51,103 bases of DNA from Flavobacterium sp. ov086 (GCF_900187965.1 NZ_FZNL01000031.1:1-51103), one strand, 5' to 3'; numbered from the stretch's first letter, positions 1-8,479 are shown. Translations and numbers: made by a program. Notes: generated by a model from the letters alone, not told the origin.

Positions 1-275
1 AAAACTATTTTTCCTGTATCTTCATTAAGCCATCTTCTTCGGGTGATATGAAGATATACCTGATGCCCGCGGATAGGAAAATCCTGAACCTTTATCTCTT
101 CAAAGAATCCTTTTGAGCTTAATTTTGATTCTCTATGCTCTTTAGGTATAGAATTAATTTCTTTTAAATACAGATGCAGAGTTTCGTCTTCCTTTTTATA
201 AGAAGTAAGTTCAAAGTAATCTACTATTATCTCAGGCAATAATAACTTAAGAAGGTCAATAAAAGAATCTTGCAT
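1..275 (-). mobile_element. ISAon1-type insertion sequence, transposase N-terminal ORF (partial)
   Basis: An open frame starts with ATG at 275 and runs off the left edge of the window with no stop, giving about 91 residues. The middle and end read FFEEIKVQDFPIRGHQVYLH followed by ITRRRWLNEDTGKIV. The block QDFPIRG...V.L...RRRWL is what I remember as the hallmark of the small first ORF of ISAon1-type elements, which encodes the N-terminal part of a DDE transposase while a second ORF outside the window carries the catalytic part. The end of the element should lie somewhere in 276-440, but I could not identify its inverted repeat. The family call rests on motif memory and needs a search. Confidence 0.75.
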
Positions 276-549
276 TAGGGGGAATTTTAAAATACAAATA
301 TCTAGGTTTTAATATTTCCCCACAACAATATGTCTTGATCCGAATAAGTTCAGGTAAAAAATCTATTTTATAATTCAATCAACAGAACAAAATAAATGAT
401 TTTTTTGCAGTTTTATAGATATCAAGCTTAATATATCGACATCTCCTTTTTGTTAAAAACCTTAATTTAACATTTTAAAGTCCTGAAATATAATCTAGTA
501 TCTCATAGCGTTTATAAATTTGCAACTCCAAAATTTTAAATTTAATGCA
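276..549. other. AT-rich intergenic region holding an IS end and a sigma gene promoter
   Basis: No coding frame is supported here. The left part must contain the end of the transposase element and the right part the promoter of the sigma factor gene. I see no convincing target-site duplication or terminal repeat. Confidence 0.5.
515..522 (+). promoter_or_regulatory. Probable -7 element (TAAATTTG) of the sigma factor gene
   Basis: TAAATTTG fits the Bacteroidota -7 consensus TAnnTTTG. Transcription would begin around 529, which leaves the TTG at 520 outside the message and supports ATG 550 as the start. No clear -33 TTG is visible at the usual spacing. Confidence 0.45.
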
Positions 550-1140
550 ATGAATGATACTAATATTCAAGATTCTTTACTGGTAAAAAAATATATAGAA
601 GGTGACGAATCAGCGCTAGCGAAATTAATTAAAAGACATGAATCCAGAATATACGGATTTATATATTCTAAGATTAAGGATAAAGATATTTCAAATGATA
701 TTTTTCAAGATACATTTGTTAAGGTAATTAAAATACTTAAATATAAAAGCAATTTATACAAAGAAGAAGAAAGATTCCTTTATTGGGTTTTACGTATTTC
801 TCACAATTTAATTGCCGATCATTTTCGAAAAACAAAAAAAATGCGAATGCGCAGGGACACAGAAGAATTTCCCATTTTTTCTCTAATGTCTGACAACTCT
901 TTAAACATTGAAAGTAAAATAATTATAAGCCAGCTTGAAATTGATTTAAAAAAACTGATTGCAGAACTGAGTGATGATCAAAAAGAGATATTGACAATGC
1001 GAATATACCAAAACATGAGTTTTAAAGAAATATCTGAGGAAAAAGAAATTAATATAAACACCGCATTGGGAAGAATGCGTTATGCACTAAATAATTTGAG
1101 AAAAATTATAGAAAAAAACCAAATTAGTTTAGCTGAATAG
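550..1140 (+). CDS. ECF-type RNA polymerase sigma factor (sigma-70 family)
   Basis: A 196-residue protein starting at ATG 550; an in-frame TTG at 520 lies inside the likely -7 box and is rejected. Region 2 covers about residues 12-85 (RIYGFIYSKIKDKDISNDIF, then FQDTFVKV, and the WVLRISHNLIADHFRK segment). Region 4 lies at about 130-185, with the helix-turn-helix core LTMRIYQNMSFKEISEE and NTALGRMRYALNNLRK. Such factors redirect RNA polymerase to a small regulon, usually under control of an anti-sigma factor. No anti-sigma gene, SusC/D pair or TonB receptor lies beside it: the next gene is on the opposite strand, past a terminator, so how it is controlled is not visible here. The family is secure, the target genes unknown. 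Confidence 0.9.
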   Translation: MNDTNIQDSLLVKKYIEGDESALAKLIKRHESRIYGFIYSKIKDKDISNDIFQDTFVKVIKILKYKSNLYKEEERFLYWVLRISHNLIADHFRKTKKMRMRRDTEEFPIFSLMSDNSLNIESKIIISQLEIDLKKLIAELSDDQKEILTMRIYQNMSFKEISEEKEININTALGRMRYALNNLRKIIEKNQISLAE

Positions 1141-1339
1141 TTTGATTATTGATAAATCCAATCAAAAGATTAACTATTGTGATAAAACGTGGAAGGATAA
1201 AAACAGTAAAATAAAATCGTTTTTTTTCTGTAGTAAACGAAAACAGTGTGCGTAAGTCTTATTTAATTCATTTTATAGTTTTAATGTTTATCTATTTAAA
1301 AAATAGTCATTTTTTATCTATTTTTTTTTAAAATCACAA

Positions 1340-1369
1340 AAAAACTCCTTAATCTCTTAAGGAGTTTTT
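1340..1369. terminator. Bidirectional hairpin terminator
   Basis: A perfect 13-bp inverted repeat AAAAACTCCTTAA / TTAAGGAGTTTTT with a TCTC loop. A and T tracts on the two sides make it work in both directions, closing the sigma factor gene (plus) and the metallopeptidase gene (minus). Confidence 0.85.
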
Positions 1370-1385
1370 GTTACATGAGTTTTTG

Positions 1386-2315
1386 TTATTTAAAAAACTC
1401 ATCATAACGTTCTTTTTTTGATTCTTGATACGTTACAATATATATATCCAGAAAACCACTTTGTTTTAAAAATTGCATTGGATCTTTTATATTTAGTATT
1501 TCTTCAATCGCTTTTTGCTTGTCTTTTTGTTTGTTGAAATAAGATTCTATTATTTTATAACCAATCCAATATCCTAGATCATTTGGTCTGTCATCTTTTT
1601 TGGAAGTTCCGTATAACCAATCCTGATAATCAGCATTTTTTAATCTCCTTACAAATTCCTGACATAATTTATCCTTGTTTTGGTCTCCATATTTATATAA
1701 AAACTGATTTATTGATTCTCCCGAAATAAGTTCACCAACAAAGTCGGCGCCTCCTTCAAGCAAACACCATTTCAGCAACATATCTTTGCCTATTATATTT
1801 TGTTGATAATGTATAAGTTCGTGTGCTATTAAACCAGAAACACCATCCAGATTTTTAAGCATTTCAATTCCAACAATAATTCCCTCAGGAGATGAAGTTC
1901 CTCCAGAATTAAATCTTCCGTAAACAAAATAAATAGGAGGGAATTTAGCCTTTGGATACCAATACTTTAATGCACTATAAATTGCTCTTACTCTCTTTTC
2001 CTTAGAAGAAATATTGTCCAAAACATTTCTTGAAAGTTCATAATCAGCTTTTCTTTTCTTCACAACTATATAAAGAGAATCTGCATTGATTATTCTATTT
2101 TCAGTAAACCCTTTAACCCCCGGAGAACCTTTTTGCATGTATTCAATAAATGGATTTTGTTTTGATTTATCCATTTTGTCAAATGCTTCCCAAAAGTTTT
2201 TTGAGTCTTTGGTTTCAAAAACCGCATCATAAGGATTGTCTGAGAAATTACTTTGTCCAAAAAGAAAGTTGGAGAAAACAATGAAAAGTGTTGTAAGGGT
2301 AAGGTTTAACTTCAT
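1386..2315 (-). CDS. Secreted putative zinc metallopeptidase (HELIH motif)
   Basis: 309 residues. Residues 1-21 form a signal peptide ending FLFGQ, so the protein is exported. HELIH at 165-169 is a classic HExxH zinc site, and ECLLEGGAD-like sequence (LLEGGADF, Glu187) about 20 residues later supplies a likely third ligand, as in gluzincin-type enzymes. The layout resembles the DUF2268 group of predicted Zn-dependent proteases, but I cannot confirm that family. It stands alone on the minus strand with its own terminator (1340-1369). Substrate unknown. Peptidase nature is inferred from the motif plus the downstream Glu; the protein could also be an inactive relative. Confidence 0.7.
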   Translation of the reverse strand: MKLNLTLTTLFIVFSNFLFGQSNFSDNPYDAVFETKDSKNFWEAFDKMDKSKQNPFIEYMQKGSPGVKGFTENRIINADSLYIVVKKRKADYELSRNVLDNISSKEKRVRAIYSALKYWYPKAKFPPIYFVYGRFNSGGTSSPEGIIVGIEMLKNLDGVSGLIAHELIHYQQNIIGKDMLLKWCLLEGGADFVGELISGESINQFLYKYGDQNKDKLCQEFVRRLKNADYQDWLYGTSKKDDRPNDLGYWIGYKIIESYFNKQKDKQKAIEEILNIKDPMQFLKQSGFLDIYIVTYQESKKERYDEFFK

Positions 2316-2373
2316 ATTAGATGATTTTCAAAGCTTTTTTATGGAATATCTCACAATGTATTACGGCTTGTTG

Positions 2374-2909
2374 TTATTCCTTTAACGTTAAATTTCTTAA
2401 ATTAATACTTCCACAAGGAATTTCTTTATCATTGATTTTATAAAAAAGATTTTGTTCTTTTAGATTAAATCCGGTTCGTAACGTACCATGTGCTCCATCA
2501 ATAGGAGAGAGCAATACCACATAAAAACCCGTCGATTCTTTTGGTTTGACAGCTCTTTTGAACGAAGACGATTTTTGAATATCATTATCTAAAATACAGC
2601 ATAAACATATACTTCACCATTAGTATCAGTATATTTCGTTCCCCCTCTGGGAAAGCTATTTTGTATTACTAAACTTGTACCAATAGAATCAGTATACTCA
2701 TATTTGGTATAAATCAAAGATTTCTGATTTTGAGCTTTTTTTTGACGAATCTAACTTCACTTTATCAAAAGTACCACACTTTGATTTACTGCGTTGCTCA
2801 CATGAAAAAAGTACTATTACTGTTATAATTAATATTGAAATACTTTTTCTCCTCTTTTTTAAGCTTGTATGCAAATCACTTTTACTTACTTTATATATTT
2901 TTTCTCCAT
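2374..2909 (-). pseudogene. Decayed lipoprotein gene with two or three frameshifts
   Basis: Reading the minus strand in successive frames gives a continuous, sensible protein: a hydrophobic signal ending ITVIVLFSCEQ (lipobox), then YTKYEYTDSIGTSLVIQNSF, PRGGTKYTDTNGEVYVYAVF, and a tail STGFYVVLLSPIDGAHGTLR ... LRNLTLKE ending at TAA 2374-2376. The frame changes at an 8-base A run (plus-strand T's at 2736-2743) and again at a short run beside the stop at 2590-2592. The upstream ATG (2907-2909) is itself one base out of frame with the lipobox part, so a third shift or a TTG start at 2872-2874 is needed. Either the gene is dead or the read has homopolymer errors. Function unknown. Confidence 0.7.
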
Positions 2910-2942
2910 CTCAAAATAAATTTACTAAGAAGCCAAATAGGT

Positions 2943-3452
2943 TTAAGTTGTAAATCTAAATAAAATAAGATTTGGATTATTTTCGATTGCATTGTCAAAT
3001 TTCTTAAAATTTAATTTCTGAAGAAGTTTAATTGAGCTTTGATTATCTTTATGTGTCTGTGCATCTATCGTTTTTATACCATGTGTTTTAATTGCGTATT
3101 CTAAAACCTTATTAACAGCTTCGATCATAATTCCCTGACCTTGATATTGGGTAAGAAGTTCATATCCAATTTCGCATTTTCTGGAATCTTTTAAAAAGTC
3201 AAATAGACAAACTGTACCAATTAGGTTATCCTCGTCAGTTTTTGTAATTGCCCAATAAAAAAACTCATCACTTTCATTTTCGATTAAACTGTTGATGAAA
3301 TTTAGTGCATCTTCTAATGTTTTGCTTGGTTTCCTGTCAAGAAATTTATTTATTTCTATGTCCGAACGCAATTGCAATATTTCATCGGAATCATTTTTTG
3401 AAAGTTTCCGAAGTGTAAGCCTTTCGGTAATCAATATTGGGAAGGTTTGCAT
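2943..3452 (-). CDS. GNAT N-acetyltransferase, RimJ/RimL-like
   Basis: 169 residues starting MQTFPILITERLTLRKLSKN, the typical opening of the RimJ/RimL-type GNAT branch (TeRLxLRxl). The acetyl-CoA pyrophosphate loop appears as QYQGQGIM near residue 103, followed by the helix EAVNKVLEYA and the strand/loop IDAQTHKDNQSSIKLLQKLN, all in the normal GNAT order. Transfers an acetyl group from acetyl-CoA to an amine, but the substrate (ribosomal protein, amino acid or antibiotic) cannot be told. Cytoplasmic. A promoter-like TATATTCG lies about 60 bp upstream inside a spacer that is duplicated at 4043-4176. Confidence 0.88.
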   Translation of the reverse strand: MQTFPILITERLTLRKLSKNDSDEILQLRSDIEINKFLDRKPSKTLEDALNFINSLIENESDEFFYWAITKTDEDNLIGTVCLFDFLKDSRKCEIGYELLTQYQGQGIMIEAVNKVLEYAIKTHGIKTIDAQTHKDNQSSIKLLQKLNFKKFDNAIENNPNLILFRFTT

Positions 3453-3481
3453 ATTCTTGTTTATTTTATTTTATGACGACT

Positions 3482-3632
3482 TGAGCAACTAGTTGCTTTT
3501 TCTTCAAACGAATATAAGAATATTTAAGTAGCAATCTTTAACTTGACTGAAACTGACATAAAGTGATTTCTTAGAGCGATTTTATTAAGATTTTCTTCAA
3601 ATCACACCTAAAATGGTTTGCAAACTAGCTTA
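3482..3632. repeat. Duplicated spacer, copy 1
   Basis: This spacer matches 4043-4176 along most of its length, including an identical block of about 20 bp (around 3528-3549) and shared ends (gcaact/gcaaat at one side, gtttgcaaac at the other). Copy 1 carries an extra 10 or so bases near 3555. The two copies flank the 3649-3993 gene in the same orientation. Confidence 0.8.
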
Positions 3633-3648
3633 CTCGGAATTTTTTACA

Positions 3649-3993
3649 TCATTTATTTTGCCAGGTGATTTCATTATTTTCATGAAACATAGGGCAAAGA
3701 ATTTTTACAATTTCACTTTTGTCATTAATCACGTACCAATCAGGACTATTAATTAAGTCAAGAAAATCATTTGCCTCCTCACACATCTTATCATAATTGT
3801 CATCATCTCCTTCATCCAAATATTTACTGGCTTTAACTGAATTTTCAATAAGGTTTAATAGACGTCTATTTTCAGAAGTCTCAATCAAAAAAGCAGGATT
3901 AAACAAAATATCTCCATAACTTCTCATTTCCCAATTAGTTTCAATCAGCGAACCAATATTATTATTTTTCCAGTAGAGCTCGTATTTTTTCAT
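3649..3993 (-). CDS. Small acidic protein of unknown function
   Basis: 114 residues, starting MKKYELYWKNNNIGSLIETN and ending in a His/Glu-rich tail. No signal peptide or membrane segment, so probably cytoplasmic. It is acidic, with a run EGDDDNYDKMCEEAND near residues 61-76, and several Trp residues (8, 21, 87, 111). Size and acidity are like many immunity or antitoxin proteins, but no toxin gene is next to it and I recognise no family. Its flanks are two copies of one spacer, which suggests the gene was acquired or duplicated together with its promoter region. Real gene likely from clean start and codon use. Confidence 0.6.
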   Translation of the reverse strand: MKKYELYWKNNNIGSLIETNWEMRSYGDILFNPAFLIETSENRRLLNLIENSVKASKYLDEGDDDNYDKMCEEANDFLDLINSPDWYVINDKSEIVKILCPMFHENNEITWQNK

Positions 3994-4042
3994 TTCTATT
4001 AATTTAACCGTCTTCTTTACCTACTTATTTATAACGTTACTT

Positions 4043-4176
4043 TAGCAAATAGTGGTTTTCTTCAAGCTAATATAAGAATATTAAAGTAGCAATCTTTAAC
4101 TTGATTGAAATGATTTCTTGGACTTTTTTTATTGATTTTTTTTCAAATAGCACTAAAATAGTTTGCAAACAAGCTA
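4043..4176. repeat. Duplicated spacer, copy 2
   Basis: Second copy of the spacer at 3482-3632, same orientation. It holds the promoter-like GCTAATATAAGAATATT (minus strand TATATTAG) upstream of the 3649-3993 gene and the conserved gtttgcaaac end next to the terminator of the lyase-like gene. Confidence 0.8.
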
Positions 4177-4192
4177 AATATAAACCACAAAA

Positions 4193-4216
4193 AACTCCTT
4201 AATTTCTTAAGGAGTT
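4193..4216 (-). terminator. Hairpin terminator of the lyase-like lipoprotein gene
   Basis: AACTCCTTAA / TTAAGGAGTT with a TTTC loop, followed on the minus strand by a run of six T. The stem is almost identical to the terminator at 1340-1369. Confidence 0.8.
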
Positions 4217-4235
4217 CTTTTATATTTAAACTAAA

Positions 4236-5030
4236 CTATTGAGCATCCCAAGCTGCGCTGGCATAATAAATAGAACTTGTTACCGGAGCTTTCCAATATT
4301 CCTGACTACCACCACGGAAGGTGTGCAAACTTACAGCATTAACATTTCGCTTAGAATCGTTAGTCACCCAACGAATTGTTTGATTCAATATCTCTGTACC
4401 ATTTACATAATATTTGACATATCCGTCAGTATTTGAACCTGTATTTAACTTAACAGATATCTGACAGTTATAGGTAACTCCTTCTTGTATATAGTATTTT
4501 TTTCCAAAATCATTACCAAATTGTCCAGGTTGATCTTTATAATAAACGTATGGCTGAAGATAAGCTCCGCTTCCTTTAGCACTATTTGATCCATTTGGAC
4601 AATACCACATAAATCGGGCACTACCGCCATTACCATCCCATCCTGGGTCGCCACCGGTATTTTGATCACCAATTAAGATGCCGTATCCGCATTTACCGCC
4701 TCTGCTCCAATAAAACCCAGAATTAAATTTCATCTGAAACCAAACCGTGTAAACGCCCTCTGACCAAACTCCATACGACGTACATAAACCACCAGGACAC
4801 GATAATGTATTTGTTTGCAATGTGATCGTTCTGGCTCCGGTACCACCTCCTAACGCAGCTGCTGCTGAGGCAGTGGTCTTGTTCGTATTTTGCGATGCAT
4901 CTTTCTTAGTACTTTGCAATACGTCTTTGCTGGCACTTTGCGGTTCATTTAAATCTTGTTCCTTTTCACAGGAATTAAATACTAATGCCGTAATAAACAG
5001 TAAACTTGCTAATTTTAAGATTTTTTTCAT
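4236..5030 (-). CDS. Surface lipoprotein with polysaccharide-lyase-like (PL14/PL20-type) domain
   Basis: 264 residues. Residues 1-21 are a lipoprotein signal ending LVFNSCEK (Cys21 lipidated). Residues 22-66 are a low-complexity Ser/Lys/Thr/Ala linker with repeated ST-KKDASQNTNK-like words. From about 67 on comes a beta-rich domain: SEGVYTVWFQMKFNSGFYWS, RGGKCGYGI, GWDGNGGSARFMWY, YVYYKDQPGQ, then YVKYYVNGTEILNQ and TFRGGSQEYWKAP. The order W..GVYTVWFQMKF - GGK..G - GWDG.GGSARFMW - Y.Y - W.....T.RGG....W resembles jelly-roll alginate/glucuronan lyases of families PL14/PL20. The usual GGKLPG loop is altered (GGKCGYG). No sugar-uptake genes lie nearby. A carbohydrate-binding role without catalysis is the main alternative. 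Confidence 0.55.
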   Translation of the reverse strand: MKKILKLASLLFITALVFNSCEKEQDLNEPQSASKDVLQSTKKDASQNTNKTTASAAAALGGGTGARTITLQTNTLSCPGGLCTSYGVWSEGVYTVWFQMKFNSGFYWSRGGKCGYGILIGDQNTGGDPGWDGNGGSARFMWYCPNGSNSAKGSGAYLQPYVYYKDQPGQFGNDFGKKYYIQEGVTYNCQISVKLNTGSNTDGYVKYYVNGTEILNQTIRWVTNDSKRNVNAVSLHTFRGGSQEYWKAPVTSSIYYASAAWDAQ

Positions 5031-5383
5031 TTTTTAATGGTTAAGAGTTAGTAAATAATTAATAATCAGCAAATAATATTTATATTATTTGAAACTGACA
5101 CTACAAAGTTGATTAATAACAATTAACACAGGGGGTAATAATGTACGTTTTTAGGCACAAAAAAATACAGTTTGTATATTTTTAAGATTTGAAAAACTCG
5201 TTTAATAACAAATAGGATCCAGTAAATTAAAATTGTACTTAAGAATTTAACTGCAATTGTTTTTATATTAGCATAAAATAAAAATGATAATTCATCCGAT
5301 TCATTCATCCAAATCAGGATAACTAAAGATAATTTTTATCAAACTTTCACACTAGTTGAAACTTATATTAAAGAAGAGAACAA
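5031..5383. other. Divergent intergenic region without a supported gene
   Basis: This 353-bp AT-rich region separates the minus-strand lyase-like gene from the plus-strand lipoprotein gene and must carry both promoters. A 61-residue frame at 5123-5308 (minus) has no family signal, begins close to the other promoter region and was not accepted. No repeat or hairpin of note. Confidence 0.5.
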
Positions 5384-6283
5384 ATGAGAATATTACTATT
5401 ATTGACAATTGTTGTATTAACTTTTAGTTGTACTAAAAAGGATAAAACAAATATTGTCAAGAATATCCGTTTACAGAATCTGCCTAAAAGGCGAGAGGTA
5501 AAAATAGCTGCATTAAATGATAATGTCCATTATCTGGGATTTGCAAATAAATTTTATTTCTCAAATAAAAATGAAGCTTACATAGAGCTTTACTTCAATA
5601 AAGACGAAATTAATACAGAAGAGTATTATAAATTAGAAAAACTAACAGATTCATTGATTTATCAAGACGATGAGAACAGTAGGAGCAGGTTTCCGGCGAG
5701 CTTATCAGCAAAGCATTTTGATTTAAAAGGACTTTCAAAACTTGCAATCTATGACGACAATAATCAATTTGTTTGCAACGCAAATTTTGTTCGTGTAGAA
5801 TATCTAAATCAAGATATTTCACCCTGTTTTATTGCTGTTTACAAGACTGATAAAAAAATCAAATCAGAAAATTGCTATGCTATTAGTAATTATGAAAAAA
5901 ACCTTGAAACTGTAAATTATAAAATATCAAATGATACTATATTAACTCAAAAAATACTCACTAAACTTAATGTACCTAAATCTTATAACGGACTTGAGAA
6001 CAATGGGACACATATTTTATTTGCTAAGGATAGTATCATATCAGTAGTTAATTCAGAGAATTCTGCTTACATAGTTTTGCTTAAAGGTGAAGAATTTAAA
6101 GTTCTGTATAAAAGCCCTGAACCCGCGAATATTAATAATTTAACGGTTGTACCAATAATGAAAAACAAGCTTCCTTATCTATTAGCAAGAAATTCAAAAC
6201 CTGATACTGATATATTATGGGATAATGTATTGTACTACGACGGAACGAAATATACTAATGCCAAACGACAAAGAATAGAATAA
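5384..6283 (+). CDS. Lipoprotein of unknown function
   Basis: 299 residues with a signal peptide MRILLLLTIVVLTFSC whose Cys16 is the lipidation site, so the mature protein is anchored in an envelope membrane. The rest is mixed alpha/beta with no transmembrane segment and no motif I know; a Cys pair occurs at about 127 and 146, and the end is basic (YTNAKRQRIE). Monocistronic: divergent from the lyase-like gene and closed by a strong terminator at 6305-6342. It sits among several other exported proteins of unknown role. Hypothetical but clearly a real gene. Confidence 0.75.
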   Translation: MRILLLLTIVVLTFSCTKKDKTNIVKNIRLQNLPKRREVKIAALNDNVHYLGFANKFYFSNKNEAYIELYFNKDEINTEEYYKLEKLTDSLIYQDDENSRSRFPASLSAKHFDLKGLSKLAIYDDNNQFVCNANFVRVEYLNQDISPCFIAVYKTDKKIKSENCYAISNYEKNLETVNYKISNDTILTQKILTKLNVPKSYNGLENNGTHILFAKDSIISVVNSENSAYIVLLKGEEFKVLYKSPEPANINNLTVVPIMKNKLPYLLARNSKPDTDILWDNVLYYDGTKYTNAKRQRIE

Positions 6284-6304
6284 TTTATAACATAAAACCA
6301 CTTC

Positions 6305-6342
6305 AAAAAAAGACTCCTTAGAAAATTAAGGAGTCTTTTTTT
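6305..6342. terminator. Bidirectional hairpin terminator
   Basis: A 16-bp inverted repeat AAAAAAAGACTCCTTA / TAAGGAGTCTTTTTTT around a short AT loop, between convergent genes. Its right T tract overlaps the stop codon of the 712-aa protein gene. The ACTCCTTA core repeats that of 1340-1369 and 4193-4216. Confidence 0.88.
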
Positions 6343-8479
6343 ATCGAAAATTAAATGAATTAGGCTCATTATGTTCGACCTTTAATAAATTCTTATCTTT
6401 AATAAATTGCATCCACTCAGTCGCTCTATCTTTTGAAGAACAGGCATAAATTCTACTTGAATTACATAATTTTTTAGGATAACCTAAAGTTGTTTTATAT
6501 TGTATCTCGAGAAGCTTTATTAGAGCGTACACTTCATTATTTCTTATTCCACCGCCTCCGCCAACGAAAGCAGTAGCTACATCATATTTCAACAATTCAT
6601 ATATCTTGTCATAGTTTAAAGAATTATCTTCATTCAAATAATCTATTCCTGATTGATTAAGATAATAAGAATAAAAATCATACTCGGAATATTTAGTATA
6701 CATTTTGATAAATTCGAGCCTCTCATTTAGATCATCAAAATTTTTTATCCAAAAAAAGCCAAAATCGTCTTTTAAAAAGGAATATTTATATTTCCATTTT
6801 GTTTTAAATTTCACGTTTTCAATTAATTCCAATGCTTTTCCAATTTGATTATAATTGATCTTACTCAGTAAGTCAATTACCTTATCTTCATACTTTTCTA
6901 TTGTATCATTCTTTATATTTGAAAAATTTCCTTCTAAATCGAATATTAAAAAATCTTTATTTCCCTCAAATTCTTTCTTTAAAATTTCAGGTTTTATATA
7001 CGGAATCGTATAATTGTTTTTCACATATTCTCTTTGTTGATTTATGCCTGGATCTGTTTTTTCTAGTTTATTTAATTGGATAATTGTATAATCATTTGAA
7101 TTTTCAAATTTCCTTAAGTAATTATTACAAATACCAATTATTCCCAACCTTTGAAAAAACAAGGTTTTCTTAATATATAATTTTAAATATTCTTTATTAT
7201 TTAATAATTCATTCCAATTTTTCGAGTAAAAAACGTCTAAAATCCTTCCTGCTGAATGGGTAAGTTCCCAGTCTTTTTCATCTAATAAACATTGATATTC
7301 AAATGCAGTTATTTGATCTAATGTCAAATTCTCTATTAGTTTATTTTCGAATTTTCTTCTGTCTTTAAATGTAAGTTTTGTTTTTAGTAATTCAATATTC
7401 ATTTTAAGCTCAGGTGAGCTTTCTAAATCAATGTTATTACTTTTGCAATAATCAGTTAACAACACTAATTGTTTTAAAAATCTAAAAGGAAACGTAGGAA
7501 GAGAATAATTAACCTTAATATCTGATTTCTCATATTCGCTAGCAATATTGACAACATTTTCTACATTGCAATTTGTTAATTGTTTGAAAGCATATTCCGC
7601 AATCGAATCATTTTTATTGCTTAGCAATTCGAAAAGCAATGTTTCTTTGTTCAATTGATTAACCGAAGTTTTTTTATTTTCAAAAATTGTTTTTTTATCA
7701 TTCCATTTGTAATATTTATAATTATTTAAAAAATAAATTAATAAATTTAAAGAAGCTTTGGGATAAAATTCTTTCTCAATAAACCACGTTAGATGATTTT
7801 TTTCATCTTCTGTTGCTATTTCTGTTCCTGTTAATAGTCTAATTAAATCGATGTATTCTAACTGATCAGGAAATTTTTTATCAAATCGATATCTTACTTT
7901 ATATAATTCTGACGCTATAAGTAAAAGTGCTTTCGGATTTTTTTCTTTTATAAGTAAGTTTATTTTATTTGATTTAACCCAATTTAGATTTAATAATGAA
8001 TCCTTTTTTAGTATCAATTCTTGTTTTTTGACTTTAGAAATTTCTCTAATTTCAAATTTTACGGTTCTTTTTTCTAAAGGAGTCAAAAAAAATGCTTCAG
8101 CATAATTAGAAAATGAAATTTGATCTAAATTTTGATCTAAAAAAACTTTAAACTCATTTGCGGTTGTATTATCTGAAAATGAAACTTCACTATCAAGGAA
8201 GATGCAATTTTCTTCCAGAATTCCTTTTGCAACTACTGATTCAGTTGTATTTATGACATGATAACCTAAAAATACCGTCATTTTATTCTTACTATCAAAA
8301 TAAGGAACCATGTCAAGTAGTGCTTTTTTATTTCCAAGAATTAATTCTTTTTCTATTTTATAAATACGACTTTCATCTCTTTGTATAAAATCACTTCCTT
8401 GTTGTGCAAACAAATTTATATTTGACAAAAGGCCTGTGAAAAAGAGGAACGTTAATTTTAATATACGTAATAGCGGCAT
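6341..8479 (-). CDS. Large secreted protein of unknown function, likely helical repeat fold
   Basis: 712 residues. Residues 1-26 form a signal peptide (hydrophobic LKLTFLFFTGLLSN, ending LFAQQ), so it is exported; no other membrane segment is obvious. The body is rich in Lys, Asn, Glu and Leu with many short amphipathic stretches (for example LLFELLSNKNDSIAEYAFKQ), which suggests an alpha-helical solenoid, although no named repeat can be read with confidence. A short glycine run (FVGGGGGIRNN) lies near residue 647. It follows the 501-aa protein by 32 bp and is probably co-transcribed with it. No enzyme motif seen. Confidence 0.7.
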   Translation of the reverse strand: MPLLRILKLTFLFFTGLLSNINLFAQQGSDFIQRDESRIYKIEKELILGNKKALLDMVPYFDSKNKMTVFLGYHVINTTESVVAKGILEENCIFLDSEVSFSDNTTANEFKVFLDQNLDQISFSNYAEAFFLTPLEKRTVKFEIREISKVKKQELILKKDSLLNLNWVKSNKINLLIKEKNPKALLLIASELYKVRYRFDKKFPDQLEYIDLIRLLTGTEIATEDEKNHLTWFIEKEFYPKASLNLLIYFLNNYKYYKWNDKKTIFENKKTSVNQLNKETLLFELLSNKNDSIAEYAFKQLTNCNVENVVNIASEYEKSDIKVNYSLPTFPFRFLKQLVLLTDYCKSNNIDLESSPELKMNIELLKTKLTFKDRRKFENKLIENLTLDQITAFEYQCLLDEKDWELTHSAGRILDVFYSKNWNELLNNKEYLKLYIKKTLFFQRLGIIGICNNYLRKFENSNDYTIIQLNKLEKTDPGINQQREYVKNNYTIPYIKPEILKKEFEGNKDFLIFDLEGNFSNIKNDTIEKYEDKVIDLLSKINYNQIGKALELIENVKFKTKWKYKYSFLKDDFGFFWIKNFDDLNERLEFIKMYTKYSEYDFYSYYLNQSGIDYLNEDNSLNYDKIYELLKYDVATAFVGGGGGIRNNEVYALIKLLEIQYKTTLGYPKKLCNSSRIYACSSKDRATEWMQFIKDKNLLKVEHNEPNSFNFR

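Noticed and set aside
3482..4176. Integron cassette with attC sites
   Set aside because: The duplicated spacers lack the R/L core pairing of attC sites and no integrase is present.
5123..5308. 61-residue minus-strand frame
   Set aside because: No family signal, hydrophobic AT-rich composition, lies in a divergent promoter region.
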